DNA of 64,000 nt from contig ML682038.1 in assembly GCA_007922195.1 (NCBI GenBank), forward strand, positions 7,525,176-7,589,175, read 5' to 3'. The DNA comes from Podocnemis expansa (Eukaryota > Chordata > Testudines > Podocnemididae). Shown piece by piece: positions 46,382 to 57,573 of this stretch. Within the stretch, counting starts at the first letter, position 1; each line of letters begins with the position of its first letter. Made by a program: the position numbers and the translations under genes. A model generated the notes under the pieces. It had not been told where the DNA came from, searched no databases, and worked only from the letters and a program-made list of their open reading frames with translations.

Positions 46382-48852
46382 GGCAAAGGTAGCATAGGTT
46401 GAATAGAGCTCCCTACAACAGATTCCACAGCCGTGTCAGAGGAGTTGTAAATGGAGGCCTTGCCAACCCAAACAGCAGCATGGATTTTTGGAGGTTAAAT
46501 TCCAGGCAAGGTTTTCAGTGTCCCCAGTTCAGCAAAGCATGTAACGTCAACGAGGTCAGCAATTCCATTACTCTTGTTTTGTTTAATTCTGTACTGTTTG
46601 TTTGGAATTTAAAGATGGTTGTAGGGAACATGGCTAGAGACAATTCTAACCTGTGGTTGCACAACCACTGTGTATATAAACCACAAATTCCAGAAAGGAA
46701 TTTTATTTTCTGTGAACTTTTTTTCTTGAGTCATTCAGGTCTACACACTACAGGACACAAAGTGTGTGTAATACAAAAAAAAAAAAAAAAAATTTCAATT
46801 CAAAGATAAAATCCTGTTAATATCTAATTGAAAATAGGCTAAGGATACCCAAGTAGACTAGGCATGCATTTCAATCTTCCTTAAAAGTGTGATAACCTGT
46901 GCAATACAGTTGAAAAACTGAAAATTACAAGCAGCAGTAATCATTTGCCAGCTCCCAACTAATGATGCGGTAATTCTACTGTGTGCACTGGGCAGTTAAC
47001 AGATAACTCAAAAGAATGTATACATTCCTGCTGATATTTTAAAAGATACCGGTGTACAAATAAACAACGACTCGTTCTTTCACTGCTTGAGTTCCATGAG
47101 AAATAGTAAAGGAGTGGGAAAGAATAAATGGAATGCTCAGGCTTCTGAGAGGTCATTACCAACAATGGAATGTAAAAAAAAAAAACTGAGAAATTCAAGA
47201 TTTAATTGACCACATCCTATATAAAACCCCACATAACATGGCAGACCAGACCAGAAGCCAGGTAAATGCACTTTAATTTAAAAAAAGAAAAAGAAAAAAG
47301 GACTGTAAATACTGGACTTTTAGTTTAATTCTGCTGGAACAAAAAAGCTGAAGAAAGCACAAATCATTTTGCATGCATGGAAAAAGTTAAATTTACATTT
47401 TAATAGCTAGTAAGTGATGATGCTTACATTAAAAGAATGTCATCTCCATCCCTCCTCGAAGACTAGAGAGAGACTCAATTATAGTTAATACACTCAGAAG
47501 AAAAGTTTCCTTCATTCATACTTCAAAGGCAAAACACATTATTAAGATTCTAAGAAAAAAATAGTAAAGAATGCCAAACAATATGTATGAATTAAAAGTA
47601 CAGAATGAAAATATTCCTCTTTTGTAAATTTTAAACCCATGTTGCTCACAATAATCCTCTGACATCCCCAAATAATTTTTCCCTCCTAATTTCTTTGCGT
47701 ATTAAATGACAACAGTAGGCTGGGGGGAGGGCTCAACTTATTTATATATGCTGAGCCCTTGCCATTGACTGCATGATTTTAGAAAAACAGAACAAAAGAA
47801 ATATTAAAAAATATTCTCAGAAACAAACATGTACAAGTTACAGACAGATAATAAAAGACACATAAGGTGGATCAAATATTGAACTCTCTACCCATCTAAC
47901 AATTTGAACCATACAAGAAAATTAAATTATTGGAAAAAAGCAAAGAGGCTCATCTAATGGTGGGCCATGCAGCTGCATGGAAGAAAAAATGTAAACAGCA
48001 GCTGGCTATTGTGAGCACTTCAAACACTTTATAAATAGAGTCTATTAAAATCATACTGTTAAGATTCAGACCACTTCCCCCTTTCCTTTCACCTTACTTG
48101 TCTACTATGAATAAGCAGTATATGTAAACAACGGAGTAGGGACCTTCACATATCAGTGCTGTGTATCTTACATATTTCTGAAGCGCCTAAGCATTTGAGA
48201 TTTTTAGCACTGAGCACATACAGAAAGCATAAAGAGAACAAAAGGTATTCTCCCTCCATTTTTCTTGGCTTCCATGACACGTGTATTTGTTATTGTTGCT
48301 ATTACTGGGAAAAGGCTTCTTCCAAACAGTGGGTCCAAAAACTCCTTGGCTAATTTTTTAGCTTCTGTTTAATATGCAGATATTAACTACAACACATCCA
48401 GCAAAATACAGATCCAGGAAGAACTAATATTTGGATCAGAGTCACAGCTGATTTTAATTACAGTATTCTTCTAATCTACTGTCAGTAGGTAACATCCAAT
48501 TATTATATCATTGGCACTGTTCTGCTCAGGAAGATCCCAAAGCAGTCATGAAAAAGCTTTTTTTTAAATGCATTAAATAATTTAGGCAGATATTTGTGGA
48601 TTAAATATTCAGATTGACAGAATATTTCAGCTAATTTAAATACACACAGCGCCTTAATACCATTCAGAAAAAGCTGAATTTAAAATCAGCTCAACAGATC
48701 ACCAGAAGTAGCTTTTGAATGAACACGTAACGCCTTGCTAAAGTTTCATTAACAGTTGCGTTAGTGCTCAGCATCCAAAATGGTAATGTTTTTGATTTTA
48801 CAAGACAAAAGATTTACCTAATTACAGTTAAAAAGACTTCTATAATAATAGA
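46382..48852. other. Intron sequence, nothing recognised
   Basis: A+T-rich intron. The 136-aa plus frame at 46399-46809 ends in a poly-A run (46775-46792) and resembles no protein known to me. No SINE head or processed-gene structure is evident upstream of that poly-A. Confidence 0.5.
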
Positions 48853-49045
48853 GAGGCAGTCCGAGGTGGTAGGGGAATCAATTACTTGGAATCAGCCAGA
48901 TTCCTAGCTCTGCCACTGTTGAGACATCTCACCTACTCACATTAGTTTTCCCTATATGAAATGGGAGAAATGGTATTTCCTTTCCTTTCTAAAGCATTTA
49001 GCAATCTATGGATGGAAACCGTCATTCAAGAGCTAAATATTAAAT
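48853..49045 (+). repeat. MIR-like SINE
   Basis: Blocks in MIR order: CCGAGGTGGTAGGGGAATCA, TTGGAATCAGCCAGATTCCT, AGCTCTGCCACTGTTGAGAC, TTTTCCCTATATGAAATGGG, then AAAGCATTTAGCAATCTATGG and AGCTAAATATTA at the end. It is divergent but continuous over about 190 bp. Confidence 0.7.
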
Positions 49046-50547
49046 GTTCTAGTTAGAACACGGGGCTATAAAAATGTTGATTCTTCTCCAATCATTGATT
49101 AAGGTTTTCATTGCATGAGTCTACTTTCAGTTGTCATTGCATCTGCTTACTTTTAACAGTAAAAACACTATAATTTATTAATACCATTTGTTCAATTATC
49201 CTATTTAAAAGACCCACAAAGTCTGCATATTTCATATATTAGCTAACGCATACAATCTTGTATTGCCCTTATTTTCCCACTCTCCATCTTCACACCATGC
49301 GTTATACCTTGTCCCTATTTAGATGCCAATCTTGGAATAAGAGCCACAGGAGGTTTCACTAAAGCTTGGCACTGATATAGCAATCAATTGGGCTCAGTGC
49401 GAGTACAGGTCTACCAGCACAGATCAGTTTGCAGGATCTGGGCATCAGACTTTCGGGCAAGGGCTATTTTTATAGCATCAAACACAACGAGACCAGGAAT
49501 GCAAATAAATAAATAAACAAACAAACTACTGAAATGAAGTATAATCTCAGGAGTTTTCCTACTGTCTAATTCCACATAAAGTGGCCTGGATATAAACTCA
49601 GTTTTTAAAACTGCATGTTTTATATTTAGTTAATTGAGTTTAAATTGTAAATGAAGGATAAATGCATATCCTTCTATATCCTAAGTCAAAAGAACATAGA
49701 ACATTATCACGCTTTCATCTTTTATTTTAAAAACTATAGCAAAGATTAGAGATAAAATACCTTCCTCACTTTGCTACTTTGTTTGTTTGACATCACTTAG
49801 TGAATAGTCAGTTTCACTACACCCAGTTCCCCCTGTCGCTCAGGGTATATCACAGAGATATTTTATATAAAAAAGAAAATATAATTTTAAAGCTAGAAAA
49901 GTAGCTGAATTACTCATGAGCAATATTCACGACATGAAACTACTTGTAAGTAATAAATTTCAGGTTAATGTCATCCTTTTAAATAAAAGTAATCTAAAGG
50001 AATATTACAATTCACAATCACAAATTCAAAACATAAAACCACTTCAAACAAACACTAAGAGTACTGCTAATTTAAGGATAAAAAAAGAACACAGATTACA
50101 GATCCGTTTTAACATCTAAACAAATCAAAGATAGATTTTCTTTCAGCTAAATGATATGAAGATTTTAACGACTGTACAGTCATTTCACTCCAGAGAACAG
50201 AACCTTGCTTGTTTGTGTTCATTACACCCTGTAAACCAAATGCACGTTTCATACCATCCATCCCTTTATTTCTCTCAGTATCTCCTCATGTAAACCCTAA
50301 GCACTCAGCTGTGACACAAACCTAGCCCTTCGCTCATCTTGAACCGTCCACTCAGCTGTCACAGAATTAACACTTTACTCATCCAGAGCAACCTGAATAG
50401 CAACACAAGCCATCTCCCTTGCTTGCGGCTGCATTAACTCTGCAACAGATGAAGAAAACCCCCTTTACTAACAGCTATTTTTCACTTCATACACACATTC
50501 CACCGAGGTCCTTGGAGACAGCTATCGACCGAACCCCTCCAACCTCA
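49046..50547. other. Intron sequence, nothing recognised
   Basis: A+T-rich intron. AAATAAATAAATAAACAAACAAAC is a short simple repeat at 49503-49526. Confidence 0.5.
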
Positions 50548-50572
50548 TTCTTCTTCTTCTTCTTCTTCTTCT
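50548..50572 (+). repeat. (TTC)n microsatellite
   Basis: Eight uninterrupted TTC triplets just before the CpG island begins. On the transcribed minus strand this is a (GAA)n run in intron 1. Confidence 0.9.
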
Positions 50573-50959
50573 CCACAACACAGCTTCCTAATTCGGAGGA
50601 CGGGCATCAATCCTAGACATGGGCTGAGTGTCATTGTCTCTTGTTTTCCAGCATCGCGGATTCTTTCTCTTCCCCTCCCCCTCATCGCCGCCTGTCACCT
50701 GCTCCCTCCCCGGCGGCCTTGCTCTTCCAGGTCAGCCGGGCTCACACACCTTTTTCTCTGCTGCCTATTCATCCTGCGCCTGCGGGGCGCTGCGAGCCCG
50801 GCCAGGCACCCGCCTGCCCCTCGCTGTCGGCAGGGATGCAAGCGCCCTCCAAGACCCAAACACCCCCCTCGCTGCTTGCAATGGGATCTCAAAAAGCCCT
50901 TGCCGCCCCCACCCCTCCTTCCTCTCCCCAGCTCCATACACACCAGGACGGCGTGATCA

Positions 50960-51528
<569 letters not shown>

Positions 51529-51530
<2 letters not shown>

Positions 51531-51540
51531 GCCATGTTGG
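51529..51540 (-). promoter_or_regulatory. ARFGEF1: YY1-like site near the probable transcription start
   Basis: The minus strand reads CCAACATGGCGAG, very close to the YY1 consensus AANATGGCG, which in TATA-less promoters commonly sits at or just downstream of the start site. Its ATG is also the uORF1 start. Confidence 0.6.
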
Positions 51541-51547
51541 AAGGAAA

Positions 51548-51555
51548 CGACGTCA
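51548..51555 (-). promoter_or_regulatory. ARFGEF1: CRE-like site
   Basis: The minus strand reads TGACGTCG, seven of eight bases of the palindromic CREB/ATF site with an intact TGACGT half. It lies just upstream of the YY1-like site, a common core-promoter position for CRE elements. Binding is inferred. Confidence 0.5.
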
Positions 51556-51851
51556 GGCGGGGGCAGGGCGGCGGCGAGCTCTCGGCCCGGCAGGAAGGCG
51601 GAGGCAGCGGCGCGCGAGCGGAGGCGCTACGGCGGCTCAGCAGGGACTCACCTCCTGCCCCTCCCCTGGGTGCGCTGCGCGCTACAGGTGTGGAGGGAGG
51701 GGAAAGAACAAGGGCTGGGCAGCGCGCCGGGCGCGGCGCCCCGGGAGCTACTGCGGCTAAGGGGGAGGCGGCACTGCCCCCCTCTGGGCGCCCGGCGAGC
51801 CTGCCTGCCTCGCTCCCTCCCCCACCCTCGGGGAGAGCTGCCCTCCCTTGC

Positions 51852-51910
51852 AAATAAATCTCTTAGTCTTCAAGTGCCACGGGACTCCTTGCTTTTTTTG
51901 CTTTACTAGA
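51852..51910 (-). repeat. High-copy short repeat, first part (split by insertions)
   Basis: AATAAATCTCTTAGTCTTCA, AGTGCCACGGGACTCCTTGC, then TTTACTAGA: the reverse-orientation body of the TAGCCGTGTTAGTCT family. The expected continuation (CTAACACGGCTACCC) is not here but at 52401-52428, after about 490 bp of inserted sequence. Confidence 0.7.
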
Positions 51911-51950
51911 GCAGTGTGCCACGCCGCACAGGTGTGCGGTCAGCTCTGTG

Positions 51951-52240
51951 TAGGGTTACCAGATACCAAAGCCTGGAAAGGAGGACGGGGAAGTATGAAA
52001 AGGAGGTCATTGGAGGACAGATGGAGAAAATGAGGTATTAATGCAATAGTCTTCTGTTTTTAGGGGGACCTGGAACACTTCCCCAGAACACCCTGTTTTT
52101 AGGGGGCGTTCCAGCATACTTTAATCCCTGTGAGTAAAAAGCCAGACAGAATCATGTATTGTTAAAATGCCCGTCAGAGGGAGGATGTGAAGCTAAAAAG
52201 GCGGACATGTCCTCCTTTTGCCTGCCATCTGGTAACCCTA
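51951..52240 (+). mobile_element. Mariner-like MITE (TA-GGGTTACCAGAT ends), copy 1
   Basis: It starts TAGGGTTACCAGATACC and ends CCATCTGGTAACCCTA, giving inverted repeats with TA on both sides. Internal marks are GGAAAGGAGGACGGGGAAGT, CTGTTTTTAGGGGG, CCAGCATACTTTAATCCCTG and ACATGTCCTCCTTTTGC. It is non-coding. The reverse-oriented copy is at 52602-52890. Confidence 0.85.
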
Positions 52241-52400
52241 GGTCTGAGCAGGTGTGCCACAAAATTGTTGGAAAAACTACTCAAAGAGCTGTGGATTGGC
52301 TCGTGAATGTTCATGAGTTCATTTGGAAACTATAGGGTGGTGTGCCTCAAATTAATTAAAGGTAGCAAGGTGTGCCACAGCAGAGAAAACCGCTGCGCGA

Positions 52401-52428
52401 GGCTAACACGGCTACCCATTTGGAACCT
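52401..52428 (-). repeat. High-copy short repeat, second part
   Basis: GGCTAACACGGCTACCCATT followed by TGGAACCT is the head of the same short repeat begun at 51852. The sequence between holds a hAT-like insert (ends CAGTGTGCCAC and GAGAAAACCGCTG) and, inside that, the mariner-like MITE at 51951-52240. Confidence 0.6.
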
Positions 52429-52502
52429 CGGTTTACAGCTGCTTCCTCCAAATTTCACCCTGTAAGAGACTCCCTCAGGGAGGCTGCCCCAGGTCTCACC
52501 TG

Positions 52503-52545
52503 AATCATAGAATCATATGGGAACAAAGCGGGTTGGGGCTGAGTA
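52503..52545 (-). repeat. Possible CR1 tail remnant
   Basis: AATCATAGAATCATATGGGAAC followed by GGTTGGGGCTGAG resembles a reversed CR1 microsatellite tail (ATTCTATG repeats) and its preceding GGTTGGAAGGG. It is too short to be sure. Confidence 0.35.
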
Positions 52546-52601
52546 GCCTGACTTGCTTCCCCTGCTCTCCCCAGCAGGAGGAGGTAAGGACTGCCTCAGG
52601 C

Positions 52602-52890
52602 TAAGGTTACCAGATGTCCCGCAAAAGGAGGACATGTCTGCCTTTTTACCTTCTGTCCTCTGCAGGCAGGCATTTTAAAAATACATGAATTTTTCTGGCT
52701 TTTTACTCACAGGGGTTAAAGTATGCTGGAAAGTCCCAGAACACCCTATTTTTAGGGGGAAAGCATTTTAGAGTCCCCTAAAAACAGAATGATATTGCAT
52801 TAATACTACATTTTTTCCATGTGTCCTCCAGTGTCCTCCTTTTTGAACTTCCCTGTCCTCCTTTCCACGCTTTGGTATCTGGTAACCCTA
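52602..52890 (-). mobile_element. Mariner-like MITE (TA-GGGTTACCAGAT ends), copy 2 (inverted)
   Basis: This is a reverse-complement relative of copy 1. It starts TAAGGTTACCAGATG and ends GGTATCTGGTAACCCTA with TA at both edges. Shared blocks in reverse are GGAGGACATGTC, GGCTTTTTACTCACAGGGGT, AAAGTATGCTGGAA and CTCCTTTCCACGCTTTGG. Confidence 0.85.
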
Positions 52891-52956
52891 CCACAGGCAG
52901 AACTTATAGTTATTTATGCCAGTGCTGTCCCAGCCACTCAGCCCCTCACTTTGATC

Positions 52957-53248
52957 TGAGGGTATGTCTATACTGATGGCAGCAAATTCACTGCTGTCGG
53001 TTCAGGCTTCCAGGAGAAGATTGCAGTGAGTGTGAACTCCCCACACTGCTCCCAGAAGCTGACCCCAGAAGTCTTGGGGGTCACAGGGCGTAGGGGAAAG
53101 CTAACCACAAGCGGTTCACGGTCAGCTTTCCCCTAGTGTGTAATGGCAGATTAAAAAGCCACCAACATTTACGCATGGAATTTTATATTCCTTGCGTAAA
53201 CAGCGATCGACTGCAGCAGAATTTTGCACAAGTGTAGACTAGGGCTGA
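52957..53248. mobile_element. GTCTACAC-ended DNA element, copy C
   Basis: It is 286 bp (52960-53245), with left end GGGTATGTCTATACTG and right end AAGTGTAGACTAGGGC as inverted repeats. It is flanked by TGA on both sides (52957-52959 and 53246-53248). It has a palindromic interior, with GGGGAAAGCTAACCACAAGC facing GGTCAGCTTTCCCC, and no coding content. Confidence 0.65.
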
Positions 53249-53291
53249 GATGTAACTCACAGGCACAGGGATAGCCTTGGAAGTGTCAAGG

Positions 53292-53361
53292 ACTCTTGTG
53301 CCACAGGACTGCTTGCTTTTTTTTTGCTGAACTAGATTAACGCAGCTGCCCCTTTGGAACC
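53292..53361 (-). repeat. High-copy short repeat, 5'-head part
   Basis: ACTCTTGTGCCACAGGACTG, a T run, then TGAACTAGATTAACGCAGCT and GCCCC: the reversed head half of the TAGCCGTGTTAGTCT family. Confidence 0.65.
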
Positions 53362-53417
53362 TAGGAAGCATGTGTGTCCATTTGCAAATTCTTTACATTT
53401 CTAATGAAGATGGAGGA

Positions 53418-53745
53418 GTACCCAGGAGTGATGCTGCCCTGGCCCCACCCCCACCTGGAGGTCATGTCTCCTGGCCATAGGCCATGCCCCTGGCCGGGGA
53501 TGGGGGCGGGAGCAGCCACGGCGGCTGCGGGCAGCTGGTCCCCGGATCCCCGGCTGGGGGACAGGGCCGGGAGTGGCAGCTGCAGCCGTGGGCAGCTGGG
53601 CCCCAGATCCCTAGCCAGGGACGGGGCTGGAGCAGCCGCTGTGGCCACAGGTGGCTGGACCCCGGATCTCCAGCCCGCATCTCTTGCGCCGGGATTTGGG
53701 GCACGGGCCCCGGGTGCCTGTTGCCAGCGACACCCCTGGGAGTAC
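53418..53745. mobile_element. Probable GC-rich MITE with an internal minisatellite
   Basis: The ends GTACCCAGGAGTG and CACCCCTGGGAGTAC are approximate inverted repeats. Between them, 53487-53680 holds three diverged copies of a unit of about 60 bp, starting near 53490, 53551 and 53611. Each has GGGGAC/TGGGG, GCAGCC, GGCAGCTGG and CCCCGGATC-like words. No target duplication is clear. The 213-aa minus and 153-aa plus frames crossing it are translations of this repeat and not genes. Confidence 0.5.
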
Positions 53746-53838
53746 CACCAGAAGTTTTTCTTATTAATCATAAATAATATTACCGTGCATCTCAAAACTT
53801 TCTTTTTGTCCAAGGTCCCTCCAAGCATGTTATAAACA

Positions 53839-54033
53839 CTCAGTCCCAGAGCCATAACTATGGCAGGGCGAGCGGGGCTTTGCTCTAGGCTCGCCAGAGT
53901 GGGTCCGTTGTGCCGCTCCATTAAAGGGCACTTTCCCTGCTGATTGCTCCAGCCACTGGCTATTGTAAGGGACGTGTTCCAATCAGAACATGCTCCGGGC
54001 ACCAGCTTCTTTAGTTATGGCTCTGCTCAGTCC
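53839..54033. mobile_element. hAT-type MITE with perfect 14-bp TIRs
   Basis: It is a 179-bp element (53847-54025). Left end CAGAGCCATAACTA and right end TAGTTATGGCTCTG are perfect inverted repeats. It is flanked by an exact 8-bp duplication, CTCAGTCC, at 53839-53846 and 54026-54033. The match of ends and duplication suggests it is among the younger insertions here. Confidence 0.92.
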
Positions 54034-54453
54034 TTATGAATAGTTGTTTCTTCTTTGCCTTTTTCCATGCTTTTCTATGCATTGATATCAAGAGTACTTA
54101 CCTTCCCCCTTTAAAGGCCCATTTTAAAAGTTATTTCACAAGGCCACCAGCGTTAACACCTCTCTACTCTTTAATGTGCAGTGAGATAGTGAACACAAAA
54201 CCTAAACTAAAAGAGCTGCCATAATTTTTTTGCACCTCCTCTGTATGATCAAATGGTGCTTTTTGTGTGTTAATTGTTATCTGTGTTTGTCTTCTTAGAC
54301 TTTATTTCTCTAGGGTAGGGATGGTATTTTCATCGTATTCTGCAGAGAACAAAGCATACATTCAGCTCTCAATTAATGCTATGTAACAGTAAGGCCTGAA
54401 TTTTGCATTCAGAATTAATGCATATGTCTGTAATGGTAGGATTTGACCCTAAC
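54034..54453. other. Intergenic sequence, nothing recognised
   Basis: A+T-rich sequence without recognisable gene or repeat. Confidence 0.5.
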
Positions 54454-55232
54454 TAAGGCCAGTTGTACACTAAAGCTATGTCAACCCTTACACTTTAAAT
54501 CAAATTAATGATTAATTCAACTTAAAGTATTGCATGGCTACACTAAGCTTTCCTTAGTTCGAAATAAGGACCTCCCTCAATTCAAAATAAGGAAAGGTCA
54601 TTTCAAAATTATAAATTTCCAAAGGGATAGCCGTGTTAGTCTAGTCCAGCAAAAAAAACAAGGAGTCATGTGGCACTTTAAGACTAACAGATGTATTTTT
54701 CGCATGAGCTTTTGTGGGACAAAATCCCACTTCGTCAGATGCTTGTAAATCACCCATCTTCAAAGCATCTGACAAAGTGGGATTTTCTCCCATGAAAGCT
54801 CATGAAAAAAATAAATCTGTTAGTCTTAAAGTGCCACACGACTCCAAAATTATAAAACCTCCCTTAAATTTGAAACAACAGTTAAATCAGACTTATTAGT
54901 TCAATTTAACCCAGTGTATCCATGTTAATTTGAACTAACCATTAGTTTGAGTTAACACTTTGCCCTTCTTCCTCCCAGGGTGTCTTTCTCTTTCTATATA
55001 TTGGGTGGGGGCATGGCCCTTTTTGGGGGTCATGTTGCCATACCTCCTATGGTGACCCCCTCCTAAATTGAACTAGCAAGTCCTGTCCATGGACATGCTA
55101 ATTTGATTTGAGTTTCTAGTGGAGCTGTATTAATTCAACTGAACTTAATTTGATTTAATGATTATTAGTTCAATTTAATTAGTTCAATTTAAGTTAATTC
55201 GATTTGACAATCTAAGTGTAGACGTAGCTTAA
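54454..55232. mobile_element. GTCTACAC-ended DNA element, copy B (carries an insertion)
   Basis: The element spans 54457-55229, with left end GGCCAGTTGTACAC and right end GTGTAGACGTAGCT, flanked by TAA at 54454-54456 and 55230-55232. The interior is rich in TTAATTCAA and TTCGAAATAA-type words like copy A at 29052-29434. The short-repeat foldback at 54616-54844 is inserted in it. A GC-richer stretch at 54960-55090 is also included. Confidence 0.65.
54604..54856. repeat. Foldback of two inverted short-repeat copies with one shared target duplication
   Basis: Between two exact 12-bp copies of CAAAATTATAAA (54604-54615 and 54845-54856) lies a 229-bp unit. It starts with the head of the short repeat (TTTCCAAAGGGATAGCCGTG), runs through its tail (CCCACTTCGTCAGATGCTT), and turns around after a loop of about 16 nt. 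It then runs back (AGCATCTGACAAAGTGGG to AAGTGCCACACGACTC), stopping before the head. Arms of about 83 nt pair with only a few mismatches. The single outer duplication indicates one insertion event. Confidence 0.85.
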
Positions 55233-56833
55233 GAGAATTTTACTGGCATAGGTATTCCAGTATGCTCCTAGAGTGAATGCAGCTCAATACCAGCAAAACT
55301 GGGGGATGGGAGGCAGTGACTGGCTTGGAGTTGGGGTGGAGTAGTGGTCATACAGTCCTGGGGCAGACCACCCAGCCTGGGACCAGGCTGGATTGGTGAG
55401 GCACGATTCTGGGGCCTGTGCTCCACAGGTGCTCAGGCTGCCCACCACTGGTACTGGGTGCTCTAGCACTGCAGTCATCCAGGCAGTATGACTGGTGCCT
55501 GGTGGTGCTCGGGCCACTCGGGAGCCAGGACAGGGCCACGATGGGAGAGGGAGGAGAAATGGTATGGCTTTGAGCAGAAGGAGTGCAGCAGAGGCTAGTC
55601 ATCAGCCATAGTAGCTGTCCCCTCCAGTTAAACAGTCAAACACTGTCTATTAATGTGATGTAATGTATTGGAGACTGAGGAAGATAATTAACATGGTTAA
55701 CAATAACCTTACTCTTCCAAAAAACACCAAGGATCTTTAATGGCCTCTGGGTTTAAATCTTATCTAAAGGATTGTACCTCTATAGGCACAGTGCTCCATA
55801 AAAGTATTTCAACATGTTAGTTAATTATGCTCTTTTCTGACTCTGATCACCGAAAAGTCTTTCACTTACTGAATCAATATGGATATTCCATGCACCAGTT
55901 GTGGGTTCATACACTCTAGATGTTAAAGTGATTTGGGCTTTTCAAACCTAACAGCAATGACTAACTGGCAAGACTAACGAATCTTGCTGATACCTTACTG
56001 TTTGTTTTGCACAAATCACCTCAACACAAATCTCCTTCGCAAAGCCATAAATGGATGGCATACAAAGTGGTATTTAGAAAAGAGAGTTTTCTATTGATTT
56101 GCTCAGTCCATTTGGCAGAAACAGACTATATATTATTTTCTCGAAATTACTACTCTGTGAGACACCTTTCTTGGTCTTTTGTATTGTTGATGTTAATACG
56201 TGGGCAACAGCTTTGTTTGCTACAATGAAATTTCTGTAGTGAAAGCCTTATTGTGCAGCATACAAGTATATGTCTCAGTTTGCACTATGAAAACTGAGCA
56301 TGGAGAACATTCTGTAGGTGACTTCTACCTGTGACAATTAAACCCAGTTGGTGCTGTACTCCAGCTTTGGGGTGTCTCCATGAGACCTTCCAGCAATGAC
56401 TAGCTGGTAAACAGATGTTGGTAATGCACAGTCCTTGGTGGGTGGAGAGTTCAGGTAGTCTTGTCCATTGTTGTTCATTTTTCCCACTCCATGGTGGCCA
56501 AATCTCATGATCTAAGCAGACTCCAGCGTTTAAGTTTCCCAGTAGATAGTACCATGTTGTGATATCTTACTCATGACTGTTGTGTTGTTGATAGACCAAG
56601 TTCTTCTCTCCAGAGAGGGAGGAAAGGATTAGGGCATATGTACTGTTGATATTGATAAAACTATTTCTGGTAGATATTCTTAGTAGTATGATACTTTCTG
56701 ATACTGCAGTGAGCTATTCAGTCATGGGTGCTAACAACCCAAAATCCTGCCTGAGTTTGTGGCATTCTTATTTGCTTTTTCCATGCAAGAAGAAGGAGTA
56801 ATTCATCCTGTGCAGAGAGCCTGTGTCAACTAG
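55233..56833. other. Intergenic sequence, nothing recognised
   Basis: A GC-richer patch at 55290-55620 has no recognised family. The rest is A+T-rich without a gene. Confidence 0.5.
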
Positions 56834-56958
56834 TTCCAAAGAGGTAGCCATGTTACTGTAGTTCAGCAAAACAAGGAGTCCTGAGGCACTTTTAAAGACT
56901 AACATTTTATTTATCACATGAGCTTTTGTGCAAGAAATCTCACTTCAGCAGATACTTG
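56834..56958 (+). repeat. High-copy short repeat, near full length
   Basis: TTCCAAAGAGGTAGCCATGT, AAACAAGGAGTCCTGAGGCA, AAGACTAACATTTTATTTAT, TGAGCTTTTGTGCAAGAAAT, then CTCACTTCAGCAGATAC: all blocks of the TAGCCGTGTTAGTCT family in forward order. Confidence 0.75.
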
Positions 56959-57490
56959 AAAAGGGAAAAGTTACAGTATGGGAGGGAAACATAAATAAAG
57001 TGAAGTGTGATTCACAAGATCAGATCAGAATATTTCAGCAAATCAAACAAGTGGTTTTGATTCAAACAGTGTAGAACACCATAGAAGAAGGTGGGGAGAT
57101 TGAGAGAGCTGAAAATCACTAGTGCCGCAGACACAGTGTACAGGCATACAAATCTCTTGCAATTCCAACTCCATGGGCCGGAAGGGCATGAAAGGGCTGA
57201 AAGCAGCTGGTGCTCCCCAAAAGTAAGCAGACTGGCTTAGGAGGGTGCAAGGGCAGAGTAGCACCAAGATGCACTGCATCTCTTAGATAACCCTTGTTGA
57301 CAGGACTCCTATCTGGAGAGAGGGCAGGAGTAGTCTCTCTTCAAGAATGTCTATCCCCCTGTTCCATCTTCCCCTAGATAACATTCTGCTGTGCCTTGCA
57401 GGGGTGAAGCTGACCCATTAACTAATTAATTCTCAAAACACCTTTGTAAGGGAGGTTTACCATGGGGCACAATTGCACCAAATTTTAATG

Positions 57491-57573
57491 AAGGCCCTGT
57501 GATACCTTAAAGACTAACAAATTTCTTCAGGCATAAGCTTTCGTGGGCTGCAACCCACTTCATCAGATGCATG
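57491..57573 (+). repeat. High-copy short repeat, 3' half
   Basis: AAGGCCCTGTGATACCTTAA, AGACTAACAAATTTCTTCAG, GCATAAGCTTTCGTGGGCTG, CAACCCACTTCATCAGATGC. This is the best-kept tail of the family in the window; the head is missing. Confidence 0.8.

Noticed and set aside
46399..46809. 136-aa plus frame followed by poly-A, possible processed pseudogene
   Set aside because: There is no similarity to a known protein and no flanking duplication. The frame itself runs through the poly-A (as a Lys run), so the A-run looks like a simple repeat.
53361..54002. 213-aa minus-strand open frame
   Set aside because: It crosses a minisatellite and a hAT MITE and reflects repeated GC-rich units. It matches no protein family.
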